DNA of 64,000 nucleotides from CBDBCU01 sp965203435 (GTDB lineage Bacteria > Chloroflexota > Dehalococcoidia > Lucifugimonadales > UBA3495), in the NCBI GenBank assembly GCA_965203435.1, contig CBDBCU010000006.1:1-64000 (forward strand), written 5' to 3'. Below the pieces are notes generated by a model. It saw only the letters and a list, made by a program, of their open reading frames with translations, was not told the DNA's origin and did no database searches. Below, piece by piece: positions 8,446-16,872 of this stretch. The translations under genes were made by a program, and so were the position numbers. The stretch's first letter is position 1. The number at the start of each line of letters is the position of its first letter.

Positions 8446-8500
8446 CCGGCCGGGGGAATGAATCCTTGACTAATCACCAACCGTCATTCCCGCGCTACCC

Positions 8501-8603
8501 TACCGTCATTCCCGCGTAAGCGGGAATCCGGTGGTGGCTTGCCAAGGATGCGGCATTATAAGGCAGTACCGTCGGGATTCCCGCTTACGCGGGAATGACG
8601 GTA
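8501..8603. repeat. Family R1 element
   Basis: Full-length copy with ends TACCGTCATTCCCGC and GCGGGAATGACGGTA and the common middle (GTGGCTTGCCAAGGATGCGG, then TATAAGGCAGTACCGT). It lies in the gap between two minus-strand genes. Confidence 0.85.
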
Positions 8604-8644
8604 GCAAGGCATGGGAATGACGGTTCTATCTGCCCTTGCCTGCC

Positions 8645-9505
8645 TTACCCCCCCACAAAGCGGCCGGCGAAACTTTGCGCCAGGGCAGTGTCCCCGGTAT
8701 AGGTCAGCTGTCCGGATGCGATCGCCGCATCCGGCGACCGGCGGCCGTACATCACCATTACCCAGGTTTCCCCATCGCACTGAAAGGTCACGGCGGGCGC
8801 GGATTCCCCATTGGCGGCGGCCGCGTCAGCGGGATCGACCGTTTCCAGTCTGGCCCCGTCTTTGCTGAAAATCAAATCATATACGGCGGCAAACGGCGGG
8901 TCGATATGAAAACGAAAACGCAGGGGGCTGGTCAGCGTCGGGTCGGGACGAAATGCCCGGCGCACCGCCCGGGGGACGGTATCCATCAAAACCGGCGTCG
9001 CCCCCGCCGACAGCCGATACTCCGGGTCAAAGCGGGAAAAAATATCCCACCCGTGCATACTCAGCTCGCTGATCCGCATATCCAGCAGCGCCCGCGCCGG
9101 CTCCGGCCCCGGCGGCCAGTAGCACAGCCGTTCCCACTTGTCCTCCGGCACCCGGTCAAAGACCAGCACGGCCTCGTTCAGCCGGTGCAGGAGGGTATCC
9201 AGCAGCCGCGCGCCCTCCCGTTCTTTGGTGGCGAAGGCCCGCTGAAAAATGCTCTGGGCAAAGGCGTCCTCGTCGTGTTCCGTCACCGACGGCGAACCCG
9301 GCGGCGGCGAAAAGTCGCCCAGCAGCCCCCGGGTAACCCGCAGGGCAAAATCCTGGCCGGCCAGATGAGCCAGCGCCTCGGCGCAAGACCAGCCGGCGCA
9401 GGCGCTGGGCTGTTCCCAATCCGCCGGCGTCATAGCCAGGGCGCGCCGCTTAAACTCGGCCGCCTCCTGGAGCAGAATGCGGATGCGTTCCCGGGGGTTG
9501 GTCAT
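8645..9505 (-). CDS. MDMPI/DinB-like maleylpyruvate isomerase-family protein
   Basis: A 286-residue protein with an N-terminal DinB-like four-helix bundle of the mycothiol-dependent maleylpyruvate isomerase type (PSACAGWSCAEALAHLAGQD, about residues 33-52, matching the usual GWxxxxxxAHL signature). The C-terminal half (about residues 190-286) is a putative SCP2-like lipid-binding domain. Such fusions are common in Actinobacteria and Chloroflexota. The ATG at 9505 has AGGAG five bases upstream and fixes the start. The substrate is unknown, and an isomerase activity is not assured. Confidence 0.75.
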   Translation of the reverse strand: MTNPRERIRILLQEAAEFKRRALAMTPADWEQPSACAGWSCAEALAHLAGQDFALRVTRGLLGDFSPPPGSPSVTEHDEDAFAQSIFQRAFATKEREGARLLDTLLHRLNEAVLVFDRVPEDKWERLCYWPPGPEPARALLDMRISELSMHGWDIFSRFDPEYRLSAGATPVLMDTVPRAVRRAFRPDPTLTSPLRFRFHIDPPFAAVYDLIFSKDGARLETVDPADAAAANGESAPAVTFQCDGETWVMVMYGRRSPDAAIASGQLTYTGDTALAQSFAGRFVGG

Positions 9506-9554
9506 AATGACTCCTTGCTTGCAGTCAGTTGTTTCCGTTAGGTTGCGGCCTACC

Positions 9555-9579
9555 CATCCTTCAACAAGTTCAGGATGAG
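9555..9579. repeat. Family R2 motif, inverse orientation
   Basis: CATCCTTCAACAAG... GGATGAG. The rest of the gap between 9506 and 9814 shows no gene. Confidence 0.7.
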
Positions 9580-9814
9580 CGGATATGCTACAACCGAATA
9601 GAAACGCTGGGCTTAAAAGTTGGCGGCAAACTCTCGATCCAGTTCCAAAGTTGCCCGCCACCCGGATTTGGCCGGATTCTAAGGCGGCGGCCCCATTCAG
9701 CCGGGGGTTGAACAGCAGTATAAAGGTTTTGGCGGCGCATTGAAACACCGCAACGGCCGGCCCGGGCCGGCCGTTATGTCGGCCGCAGTAGGATAGGCAT
9801 CGGTTGCATCTCCC

Positions 9815-10291
9815 TTACCCGGTGGTCAGCAGGTTACGCAATTGTTGGAGGCGGGGCGCGTCGGCGGCAATCAGGTCGGTCAGCAGCCGCGCTACCTTGC
9901 TGAGGTCAAGGTTTATTTCCTGATGCAGCCGCGCCGGGTTATTGGGCAGATTATAACGCCGGTCGCCCACCCTCAAGCCGGAATCCGCCGCGGCCCGGAG
10001 CAGCCATTCCTCCAGCCGGGGCCGGAGCAGAATTACCCGATTGCGGCGCGCGGCATCGGCATAAACCCGCAATCCCAGTTGGGCATAATCGGCAGTTACC
10101 GGCAGCCGGGCCAGGTAAGCGGGTATAGCCTGCCCCGGATCCTCGTCGAGCATGGCCTGGCAGTCAGACCGCCGGGCCAACTGCTTCAGAATTTCCCCTT
10201 TGCCCTTTCTTTCGTGAGCGATTTCCCGCCGGGATAGCCGGGTCAAGGCTTGCGCCAGGGTCAAATCGGCGTTGCATTCCAGATACAACAT
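9815..10291 (-). CDS. TOPRIM-like partner of the AAA ATPase
   Basis: A 158-residue protein that starts MLYLECNADLTLAQAL and has an LDEDPG motif at about residues 48-53, followed by ILLRPRLEEWLL and a helical end. An early Glu with a later Asp-x-Asp is the acidic pattern of TOPRIM nucleases; assigning it here is my inference. Its ATG (10291-10289) overlaps the ATPase stop (TGATG), so translation is coupled and the two proteins probably act as a complex. Comparable ATPase plus TOPRIM pairs (OLD/Gabija, PARIS) are antiphage systems. Confidence 0.55.
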   Translation of the reverse strand: MLYLECNADLTLAQALTRLSRREIAHERKGKGEILKQLARRSDCQAMLDEDPGQAIPAYLARLPVTADYAQLGLRVYADAARRNRVILLRPRLEEWLLRAAADSGLRVGDRRYNLPNNPARLHQEINLDLSKVARLLTDLIAADAPRLQQLRNLLTTG

Positions 10292-11271
10292 CAGGTTTCC
10301 AGAACCCAATGCAAGTTGGCGAAAATATCCCCTTCCGCCAGCGCCGCCAAGTCCTCCGTGGACAGGGTAAGGACTTGCGTATGGCAATCCCGCGCATAGA
10401 CTGCGTTGACTGCCAGCTCCGCCCGGGGCGTCTTTTCCAGCAAGTTCAGCAGCAGGTAAGGGTTGTTGGTGCTGATGAAATACTGATTGCCGTTCCCATA
10501 CCAGGCAATCCGCTCGGCCAGAAAGTGAATATCCCCCGGATGGCAATGGGTTTCCGGCTCCGGGAATACCAGGGCGGCCTCCCGATTGGTTTCCATAGCG
10601 GCGGTGTAAAAGCTCAGCCGCTGCCGGGATTGGGACGCCAGAGCGTAAGGGCAGGATGGGCCGCCGGTAGCGCCATCTTTGACCAATTCAATGCCCTTTT
10701 CTCCGGAACGCAGAACCGTCTTGACCTGGCCGGCGGCAAAGGAAAGATTGACCGCGTAGCGCAACTCCCCCTCCCGCGCCAGCAGGGATAGAAAGTTGCG
10801 GCCCGCCGGCGGGAGTAGAAAATCGCAGTCGGATTCCCGAAAGTCGGTCAGGGCCGGGGCGCGGTAAAACCGCACCGGCGGCCGGGATTCCGCCGCTATC
10901 GGGGCCACTTCCCGAATAGTGCGGTCATCGCCGCTGAGCTCGGCAACAGCGCCGTTGGAATGACGGTAAAGGCCGCGATATTGTCCATCCAGGCAAGCCA
11001 ATTCCACCGCCGCCGCGCCGCCGCGGACCAACAGAGGATTAGCGGTGTCCCCGTTATAGAACAGGTTGGCCGTCCGTTCGTGCCGCACAAACCCGTCCAG
11101 GGCAAGCTCCGGGTCGTACTGCCGGGCCTCAATAAAGGAAAGCAGCCCCAGGGCTTCCAACAGATTGGATTTGCCCGCGCCGGGTTCGCCGATAAAGAGG
11201 TTGAACCGCTTGCAAGGCAGGCTCAACTCTTTAATGGACTTGAAGTTGCGAATTTCCAGCGTGTCAATCAT
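10291..11271 (-). CDS. AAA-family (RecF/OLD-like) ATPase
   Basis: A 326-residue ATPase of the SMC/RecF-like AAA15/21 type. MIDTLEIRNFKSIKELSLP opens the N-terminal strand pair, Walker A is GEPGAGKSN (about residues 30-38), the Walker B-like segment is ALVFPEPETHCHP and the STNNPYLLNLL-type segment follows. The coiled-coil middle typical of SMC proteins is missing, as in OLD-type ATPases. The ATG at 11271 follows AGAGG; the minus strand has TATAAT at 11317-11312. It is overlapped by the TOPRIM-like gene. A two-gene defence module is the most likely reading, but this is not shown by sequence alone. Confidence 0.75.
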   Translation of the reverse strand: MIDTLEIRNFKSIKELSLPCKRFNLFIGEPGAGKSNLLEALGLLSFIEARQYDPELALDGFVRHERTANLFYNGDTANPLLVRGGAAAVELACLDGQYRGLYRHSNGAVAELSGDDRTIREVAPIAAESRPPVRFYRAPALTDFRESDCDFLLPPAGRNFLSLLAREGELRYAVNLSFAAGQVKTVLRSGEKGIELVKDGATGGPSCPYALASQSRQRLSFYTAAMETNREAALVFPEPETHCHPGDIHFLAERIAWYGNGNQYFISTNNPYLLLNLLEKTPRAELAVNAVYARDCHTQVLTLSTEDLAALAEGDIFANLHWVLET

Positions 11272-11401
11272 AAGGCTGCCTCTTGGGGAATTGCACCGTC
11301 CGCCGGCAGATATTATAACACAGCGGGCGGCGTCCTTTCCTTTCTTAAAAAGGAAAAGGACGGTTGCGGGGCGGTAGGAGGGACGGTAGGGGGATACCGC
11401 C

Positions 11402-11554
11402 CATCCTTCAACAAGTTCAGGATGAGCGGATGGGGTGCGGCGGCCGCCCCTACCGTCCTTCCCGTGCAAGCGGGAATCCCGCGGTGGCTTGCCAAGACTG
11501 CGGCACTATAAGGCAATACCGTTTGGGATTCCCGCTTACGCGGGAATGACGGTA
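11402..11554. repeat. R2 motif (inverse) followed by R1 element
   Basis: R2 motif at 11402-11426 and a full R1 element at 11451-11554 (TACCGTCCTTCCCG... GCGGGAATGACGGTA). No gene lies between 11272 and 11630. Confidence 0.8.
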
Positions 11555-11630
11555 GAAAGGGGGCGGGAATTAAGTTGCGGAATAAGCGGCGGCGTTGTAT
11601 CCCGCCGCCGCCATTCCCGCCGCCCAATCC

Positions 11631-13127
11631 CTAAAGATCTTTCAGCAGGTTGGCGTCTTGGCCGGCGCTTTGGCCGGCCAGGCGGCCGAATACCATTCCC
11701 GCCGACAGGCCGGAGCCGCCGGGATAGTTGTAGTAGAACAGGCCGCCGACCATCTCTCCGGCGGCGTAGAGGCCGGGAATCGGCTCCTGGGCGTTGGTCA
11801 CTACCTGCCCCCGATTGTTGATTTTCACCCCGCCAAAGGTAAAGCTGATGCCGGTCGTTACCGCAAAACCCAGATAGGGCGGGGTGTCAAGGGTTTGCGC
11901 CCAGTTGGTCTTGTCCACGGCCAAGCCCTCGGTGCGGCGGCCATCCTTCACGGTCGGATTGTAAGGAATATCCTGGCGGACGGCGGCGTTGTATTCCCGC
12001 ACCGTGGCCGCCAATCCCTGTGGATCGATGTCCAGCCGGGCCGCCAGTTCCTCGATGCTGTCGGCCTGGGCCATCGTCACCTGGGGAATCCAGTATTCAT
12101 CCCGCAGCAGATGCTTGACCTTGTCGTCGAAAATCTGGAACGCCAGGCCCTGCGGCTGGCTCAGCAGGGCGCGGCCGTAGGTGACATAGGTATAGTTGCG
12201 GAAATCGTAGCCCTCGTCCAGAAAGCGCTCGCCGTTCAGGTTGGCGATAATGCCAAAGGGATAGGAATGTTTCTGGAACAGCTCGGTGATGGCGCGGTCG
12301 CCAAAGGGCGGGGCGTTCATATCCCAGGCGACGGCGTGGCAGCTGCTCCAATGGCCGTGGGATTGAGCGCCCACCTCCAGAGCCATCCGGATGCCGTCCC
12401 CGGTGTTGTAGGGAATGCCGCGCACCTTGACCATTTCCCAGCCCGGCCCCAGATAGCGGCAGCGCATTTCGGCATTGGCCTCGAATCCGCCGGCGGCCAA
12501 GACCACGGCCCGGGCCGGAATATCCTCGAATCCCTCCGGCCCCAAGACTTGCAATCCGTTCACCCGGCCCTGCCGGTCTTGCAGCAGCTTGACGCCCTGA
12601 GTGGCATAGCGCACTTCGATGCCCAGCCGCCGGGCTACCTCGAACTGCTGATCCGACAAGCCCTTGCCGGCGCCTACCGCCTCGACCACCAGGCCGCCCC
12701 AGAACCGGTACTTGTCGCCATCCTTGAACGCCTGGCGGCCGAAGGACAGCACAAAGCGGATGCCGTGCTGCTGGAGCCATTGCATCGTGGGATGGGACTG
12801 GCTGACCAGGATTTGGGCCAGTTCCGGGTCGGCAAGGCCGTGGGTGACCCGCATCATGTCGTCATAATACATATCCTCGGTGTAGCTACCGACCTCGACG
12901 GAGTTCTCCTCGGTTTCCGACATATCGGGGATGATCGCCTTGATGTCGTTAATGCCGTCAAAGGCGAAGCGGATGATGCCGCCGGTGAAGTAGGTGTTGC
13001 CGCCGCGGAAATACTCCGGGGCCTTTTCCACCACCAGGACGGACTCGCAGGTTTCTTTGGCGGCAATGGCCGCGCTGAGGGCCGCATTGCCGGCCCCCAC
13101 CACAATTACATCGTATTCCTGAGCCAA
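11631..13127 (-). CDS. FAD-dependent oxidoreductase (tricarballylate dehydrogenase/fumarate reductase-like)
   Basis: A 498-residue flavoprotein of the fumarate reductase/succinate dehydrogenase superfamily, closest in my reading to TcuA-type tricarballylate dehydrogenases and 3-ketosteroid dehydrogenases. The N-terminal dinucleotide-binding motif is DVIVVGAGNAALSAA, with RGGNTYFTGG following. A second FAD-contact segment VVLAAGGFEANAEM lies near residue 235, and the C-terminal PIPGLYAAGEMVGGLFYYNY and SGLSAGMVFGRLAG are typical. No heme or Fe-S motif is present, so an electron partner must lie elsewhere. The start is TTG 13127 with GGAGG six bases upstream. It has its own promoter at 13199-13227. 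Confidence 0.85.
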   Translation of the reverse strand: MAQEYDVIVVGAGNAALSAAIAAKETCESVLVVEKAPEYFRGGNTYFTGGIIRFAFDGINDIKAIIPDMSETEENSVEVGSYTEDMYYDDMMRVTHGLADPELAQILVSQSHPTMQWLQQHGIRFVLSFGRQAFKDGDKYRFWGGLVVEAVGAGKGLSDQQFEVARRLGIEVRYATQGVKLLQDRQGRVNGLQVLGPEGFEDIPARAVVLAAGGFEANAEMRCRYLGPGWEMVKVRGIPYNTGDGIRMALEVGAQSHGHWSSCHAVAWDMNAPPFGDRAITELFQKHSYPFGIIANLNGERFLDEGYDFRNYTYVTYGRALLSQPQGLAFQIFDDKVKHLLRDEYWIPQVTMAQADSIEELAARLDIDPQGLAATVREYNAAVRQDIPYNPTVKDGRRTEGLAVDKTNWAQTLDTPPYLGFAVTTGISFTFGGVKINNRGQVVTNAQEPIPGLYAAGEMVGGLFYYNYPGGSGLSAGMVFGRLAGQSAGQDANLLKDL

Positions 13128-13198
13128 GACGCACCTCCGGGTTGAATTAGGGTCCGGGGCGGGATGGAATGGGGATAATTGCCCGGCCGCCGCCGTTT

Positions 13199-13227
13199 AT
13201 AATAACCGCAAAAGCGGCCGGGGGCAA
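13199..13227 (-). promoter_or_regulatory. Promoter of the FAD oxidoreductase
   Basis: Minus strand: TTGCCC (13227-13222), 17-bp spacer, TATTAT (13204-13199). Confidence 0.6.
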
Positions 13228-13300
13228 GGAATGGGGATAAGTGGCGCTGGGCAATGGCATATACCTTGACAACCGGCCCGCCGGCTTTCCCGCCGTCCCC

Positions 13301-13404
13301 CACCGTCCTTCCCGCGTAAGTGGGAATCCCGCGGCTGCTTGCCAAGACTGCGGCATTATAAGGCAGTACCGTTCTGGATTCCCGCTTGCGCGGGAATGAC
13401 GGTA
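13301..13404. repeat. Family R1 element
   Basis: Full-length copy between the FAD oxidoreductase promoter and selD, with the standard middle (GGCTGCTTGCCAAGACTGCG, then GCATTATAAGGCAGTACCGT). Confidence 0.85.
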
Positions 13405-13563
13405 AGGGGCGGGAAGGACGGTTTTATATGCAATTGCCCCAACCCGCCCACCGCCCTTGCCCCATCCCCGCCCCCTTTGTGCTACAATTCCCGCCAAGCC
13501 ATCCCTATCCCATCCTGGCCCTATCCTATCCGACGCCGGCCGCCATTAGGAGGTTGCCCGATT

Positions 13564-14610
13564 ATGACCCGCAGCGAAGTGCGCCTTACCGAGCTTTCCC
13601 ACTGCGCCGGTTGAGCCGCCAAAATCAGTTTGGAGAACCTGGTTCAGGTTCTGAGCAAAATCCCGATGCCTACCCACCCGGATTTGCTGGTGGGCGCGGA
13701 AACCGGGGATGACGCCGCCGTCTATCGGCTGAGCGACAGCACCGCCCTGATTTTCACCGTGGACTTTTTCCCGCCCATCACCGACGACCCCTACGAGTTC
13801 GGCGCTATCGCCGCCGCCAATTCCCTCAGCGATGTGTACGCTATGGGCGGCCGGCCCCTGCTGGCCCTGAATATCGTCGGTTTTCCCGCCTCCCTCGACC
13901 AGGAAATCCTCGGCGAAGTGCTGCGCGGCGGCTACGCCAAAGCCGCCGAGGCCGAGTGCATCATCGCCGGCGGCCATACCGTCGACGACCCGGAACCCAA
14001 GTACGGCCTGGCTGTCGTGGGCCTGGTGGAGCCGGGCAAGCAGGTGTCCAACGCCGCCGCTCAGCCGGGGGATGTCCTGGTATTGACCAAGCCCCTGGGC
14101 ACCGGCATTATCACTACTGCCGGCAAGCAGGGCCGGGTGGATCCGGCCGTGCTGCAAGGGGCGGTGACCACGATGGCGACCCTGAACCGGGACGCCGCCC
14201 AGGCTATGACCAAAGTGGGCGTCCACGCCGCCACCGACATCACCGGCTTTGGCCTGCTGGGACACCTCAAATCTATGGTACAGAGCAGCGGCGTGGCGGC
14301 GGAAGTGAGCTTGAGGCAAGCGCCAATCCTGCCCGGCGTCAGGGAATTGCTGGAACAGGGCATTGCCCCCGGCGGCACCGGCCGCAATCGGGACAGCGTA
14401 GCCGCCGCCGTCCACTGGCATCCGGATTTGTCGGACAACGACCAGCTGCTGCTGTGCGATGCCCAAACCTCCGGCGGTCTGCTGATTTCCGTAGCCGCCG
14501 CCAAGCAGGAGGCCCTGCTGGCCGAATTGACCGCCGCCGGCACCCCAGCCGCCGCCGTAGTGGGCCGCATCACCGCCGGCCCGGCCGGCACCATTGCAGC
14601 CTTGCCCTAG
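13564..14610 (+). CDS. selD: Selenide, water dikinase, itself a selenoprotein (Sec17)
   Basis: Makes selenophosphate from selenide and ATP for selenocysteine (and selenouridine) synthesis. From ATG 13564 (AGGAGG ten bases upstream) the frame reads MTRSEVRLTELSHCAG, then TGA at 13612-13614, then AAKISLENLVQV. This aligns the UGA with the catalytic Cys/Sec of SelD in its usual C/U-x-x-K context, with Lys20 next to it. Downstream are GDDAAVY (48-54), IIAGGHTVDDPE and CDAQTSGGLL, all SelD hallmarks. Read through UGA the protein is 348 residues, normal for the family; without it the protein would lack its active site. A SECIS-like hairpin follows the UGA. No selA or selB is in the window. Confidence 0.92.
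13612..13654 (+). promoter_or_regulatory. UGA codon and bacterial SECIS-like hairpin in selD
   Basis: The UGA at 13612-13614 is followed by AGAACCT (13634-13640), loop GGTTC (13641-13645) and AGGTTCT (13646-13652). This 7-bp stem has a GGU-starting apical loop about 26 bases after the UGA, within the distance known for bacterial SECIS elements. TCAG/CTGA (13625-13628 with 13651-13654) could form an outer stem instead of the lowest pairs. Confidence 0.7.
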
Positions 14611-14647
14611 CCCTTTACCGTCTTTCCTGCCCTAGGGGAGACGGACT

Positions 14648-14762
14648 CAAACATGGATATACAGGATAAACAGGATATTTTTATCTGTATAGAACGGTAC
14701 TGGCGGTCAATAACCGTTCCCGGCAAATATAGAATCCTGTTAATCCTGTATATCCATGTTTG
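14648..14762. repeat. Inverted-repeat element with 29-bp arms
   Basis: Arms 14648-14676 (CAAACATGGATATACAGG...) and 14734-14762 are reverse complements with one mismatch. The arms contain the ATCCTGTTAATCCTGT motif known as an interspersed repeat in unrelated bacteria. It is a miniature-element-like structure between selD and the next gene. Confidence 0.8.
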
Positions 14763-14853
14763 AATCCGTTTGACACCCTTGCCGCCAAGGGCTAGGATAG
14801 GGGGAGCAAGGGCGCAAGGCCGCCCTACCTCAAAAATCTTTAGAACCGGATGG

Positions 14854-15486
14854 TTGAGTAAATTGGAACCGCAATTCGGCTTGAAACGCCCCGACCAGGT
14901 TAAACCCGCCCCGCCGCAAGGGGAGCGCATCCCGCCCGGCCAGTTCCTCAGCAACAAGTTCCCGGTATTGACCTACGGCTCCGCCCCCAAAGTGGACTTG
15001 GCGACCTGGCAGCTCCGGGTCTATGGGCTGGTGGCCCGGGAAATCCTCCTGGACTGGCCGCAGTTCGCCGCCCTGAACTGGACTACCTTGACCGCCGATT
15101 TTCACTGCGTTACCCAGTGGAGCGCCCTGGATAATGCCTGGGAGGGCGTACCCTTGGCCGACCTGCTGGCTTTGGCCGGCCCCTTGCCGGCGGCCCAGTT
15201 CGTGGTGGCCCACTGCTACGGCGGCTATACCACCAACGCGCCGCTGGATTTGCTGCTAACCGAGGGTTTTCTGGCCCACCGGCGCAACGGGCAGGAATTG
15301 GGCAAGGATCACGGCTGGCCGCTGCGGCTGATTGTCCCCAGCCGCTACGCCTGGAAAAGCGCCAAGTGGGTCAACGGCATTGAGCTGCTGGCCGCCGATG
15401 CCCCCGGCTTTTGGGAACAGCGCGGCTACAACAACAATGCCGACCCCTGGCAAGAGGAACGCTTTTGGCCCGAACTGACCCGGTAA
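14854..15486 (+). CDS. Sulfite oxidase-like molybdopterin oxidoreductase
   Basis: A 210-residue protein with the molybdopterin-binding domain of the sulfite oxidase family (short MsrP/YedY-related type). ERIPPGQFLSNKFPVLTYG opens the domain; FHCVTQWS (near residue 88) carries the Cys that ligates molybdenum; VAHCYGGYTTNAPL, PSRYAWKSAKW and PGFWEQRGYNNNADPW follow. No Tat signal is present, so it is probably cytoplasmic. There is no ATG near the conserved N-terminus; TTG 14854 is my choice, and upstream TTG 14770 or internal TTG 14881 are possible. The electron donor or acceptor is unknown. Confidence 0.8.
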   Translation: MSKLEPQFGLKRPDQVKPAPPQGERIPPGQFLSNKFPVLTYGSAPKVDLATWQLRVYGLVAREILLDWPQFAALNWTTLTADFHCVTQWSALDNAWEGVPLADLLALAGPLPAAQFVVAHCYGGYTTNAPLDLLLTEGFLAHRRNGQELGKDHGWPLRLIVPSRYAWKSAKWVNGIELLAADAPGFWEQRGYNNNADPWQEERFWPELTR

Positions 15487-15527
15487 TTTGTCCGGTCGCC
15501 GGTTAAGTTTGCTTTCAACAGTTTCCG

Positions 15528-15733
15528 CTCATCCTGAACTTGTTGAAGGATGGCAAACCGCAGAAAACAAAGGGAACGGCGGCCCCACAGTTTCCGCTCA
15601 TCCTGAACTTGTTGAAGGATGGCAAACCGCCGAAAGTCAGGGAAAAATTATCTTGCCAAGTTTTTTCCCTGGGAGAGGATTCGCCCCTTCAACAAGTTCA
15701 GGGTGAGCGGAAATAATAGCCAGTTCAGGGTGA
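15528..15733. repeat. Cluster of R2 motifs
   Basis: Two direct copies (15528-15552, 15597-15621), each within a longer repeated unit CAGTTTCCGCTCATCC... GGCAAACCGC, then degenerate inverse copies at 15686-15709 and 15721-15737. Confidence 0.75.
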
Positions 15734-15782
15734 GCGGAACAATTAGCGCATAACAGAACGAAACCCTAGCCGGAGGTGTGGC

Positions 15783-16493
15783 GTGGCTGGTTCGTCGGAG
15801 CAGTACCTATCTTTTCCCGGGCGGGTGCGCCGCCACTTGCAGCTCAAAACCGTCTCCGGGCTGATGGAGCTGCTCCCCCTGCTGGTCACCATCCTGGTCT
15901 TGGCCTTGCTCGTGGGCTACGCCGACGGGTTCGTCCGTCCCCTGCTGTCCCAAGTCCCGGCCCATATCCCGCTGATTGGCACCCTGGACTTCCCCGGCAT
16001 TGGCATAATCGTATTGGGGCTGCTATTCTACCTGGTCGGCCTGGCCGTATCCACGGTCATCGGACGCCGGGCCATTGACCTGAAAAGCACCCTGCTGAAC
16101 AGCCTGCCGGTGGTTGGCACCATCTACGGCGTTACCCAGCAGGCGGCGGCGGTAATGTCCTCCGATTATCGTTTCAGCCGGGTGGTCTTTATCGAGTGGC
16201 CGCGCACCGGGATGATTGCGATGGGCTTTGTCACCGGCCGCGCCCTGTGCGTGGATACCGGCAAGTCCATCGTGGCCGTCTATATCCCCACCGTGCCGAA
16301 CCCCACTTCGGGCAATATGGCTTTCGTCATTGAGGATGATGTGATTGAAACCGATTTGACCGTGGAGGATGCGATGAAAATGGTCTTTTCCGGCGGCATC
16401 GTAATGCCGGCCTCGGCCGCCTTTGCCCGCCTCCCCCGCGACCCGGAAACCGACGAATTTCTGGGCCGGTTCAACATCACCCCGCCGCAATAG
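15783..16493 (+). CDS. DUF502-family membrane protein
   Basis: A 236-residue member of the DUF502 family, whose role is not established. Two transmembrane helices (about residues 28-47 and 68-92) are followed by the characteristic IPLIGTLYG-like region (SLPVVGTIYGVTQQAA), FSRVVFIEWPRTGMIAMGFVTG and VYIPTVPNPTSG. The start is GTG 15783 after GGAGG. It stands alone between repeat clusters. Confidence 0.85.
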   Translation: MAGSSEQYLSFPGRVRRHLQLKTVSGLMELLPLLVTILVLALLVGYADGFVRPLLSQVPAHIPLIGTLDFPGIGIIVLGLLFYLVGLAVSTVIGRRAIDLKSTLLNSLPVVGTIYGVTQQAAAVMSSDYRFSRVVFIEWPRTGMIAMGFVTGRALCVDTGKSIVAVYIPTVPNPTSGNMAFVIEDDVIETDLTVEDAMKMVFSGGIVMPASAAFARLPRDPETDEFLGRFNITPPQ

Positions 16494-16556
16494 GCTGGGG
16501 GATGGCCTATGCCCCTACCGTCATTCTGGCCCCCCACCGTCCTTCCCGGCCGCCCC

Positions 16557-16658
16557 ACCGTCATTCCCGCGTAAGCGGGAATCCCGCGGTGGCAAGTGGA
16601 GGGTGTGGCATTATAAGGCAGTACCGTCGAGGTTCCCGCTTACGCGGGAATGACGGTA
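16557..16658. repeat. Family R1 element
   Basis: ACCGTCATTCCCGC... GCGGGAATGACGGTA with the TATAAGGCAGTACCGT middle. Confidence 0.85.
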
Positions 16659-16681
16659 AGGAGGGCCGCAGCCGCCCTACT

Positions 16682-16774
16682 ATGTCATTCCGAGCGTAGC
16701 CGAGGAATCTGAAATGTCCGCCATTGACTCCATTTCAAGACTTTCAGATTCCTCGGCTACGCTCGGAATGACAC
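16682..16774. repeat. Family R3 inverted-repeat element
   Basis: Arms of about 32 bp (ATGTCATTCCGAGCGTAGCC... and its reverse complement ending GCTCGGAATGACA) around a short centre (TCCGCCATTGACTCCATT). Other copies are at 23313, 24021 and 52089. Confidence 0.85.
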
Positions 16775-16796
16775 AGTAAAGCAGCCCGAAAAAATA

Positions 16797-16828
16797 AACC
16801 GCCCCGGCCAATGTTGACCGGGGCGGTT
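16797..16828 (-). terminator. Rho-independent terminator of the zinc-ribbon gene
   Basis: AACCGCCCCGG (16797-16807) and CCGGGGCGGTT (16818-16828) form an 11-bp GC-rich stem with a 10-base loop. Read on the minus strand it is followed by TTTATTTTTTC, a good T-tract. Confidence 0.85.
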
Positions 16829-16872
16829 TCCTGATGCCCGTTAAGGGTGGGCCGGCCGCGGCCGGCCGGGGG

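Noticed and set aside
11595..13145. A 516-codon plus-strand frame and several similar long frames (3540-4913 minus, 41911-43836 minus, 45715-47217 minus)
   Set aside because: Each is the mirror of a well-supported gene on the other strand (FAD oxidoreductase, hisS, uvrC, aldehyde dehydrogenase).
13630..14610. selD starting at TTG 13630
   Set aside because: This start would follow directly on the UGA and drop the active-site region; no ribosome-binding site precedes it, while ATG 13564 has AGGAGG and a conserved N-terminus.
15528..15737. CRISPR-like cluster of short repeats
   Set aside because: The repeats occur singly and in both orientations across the whole window, spacing is irregular and there are no cas genes.
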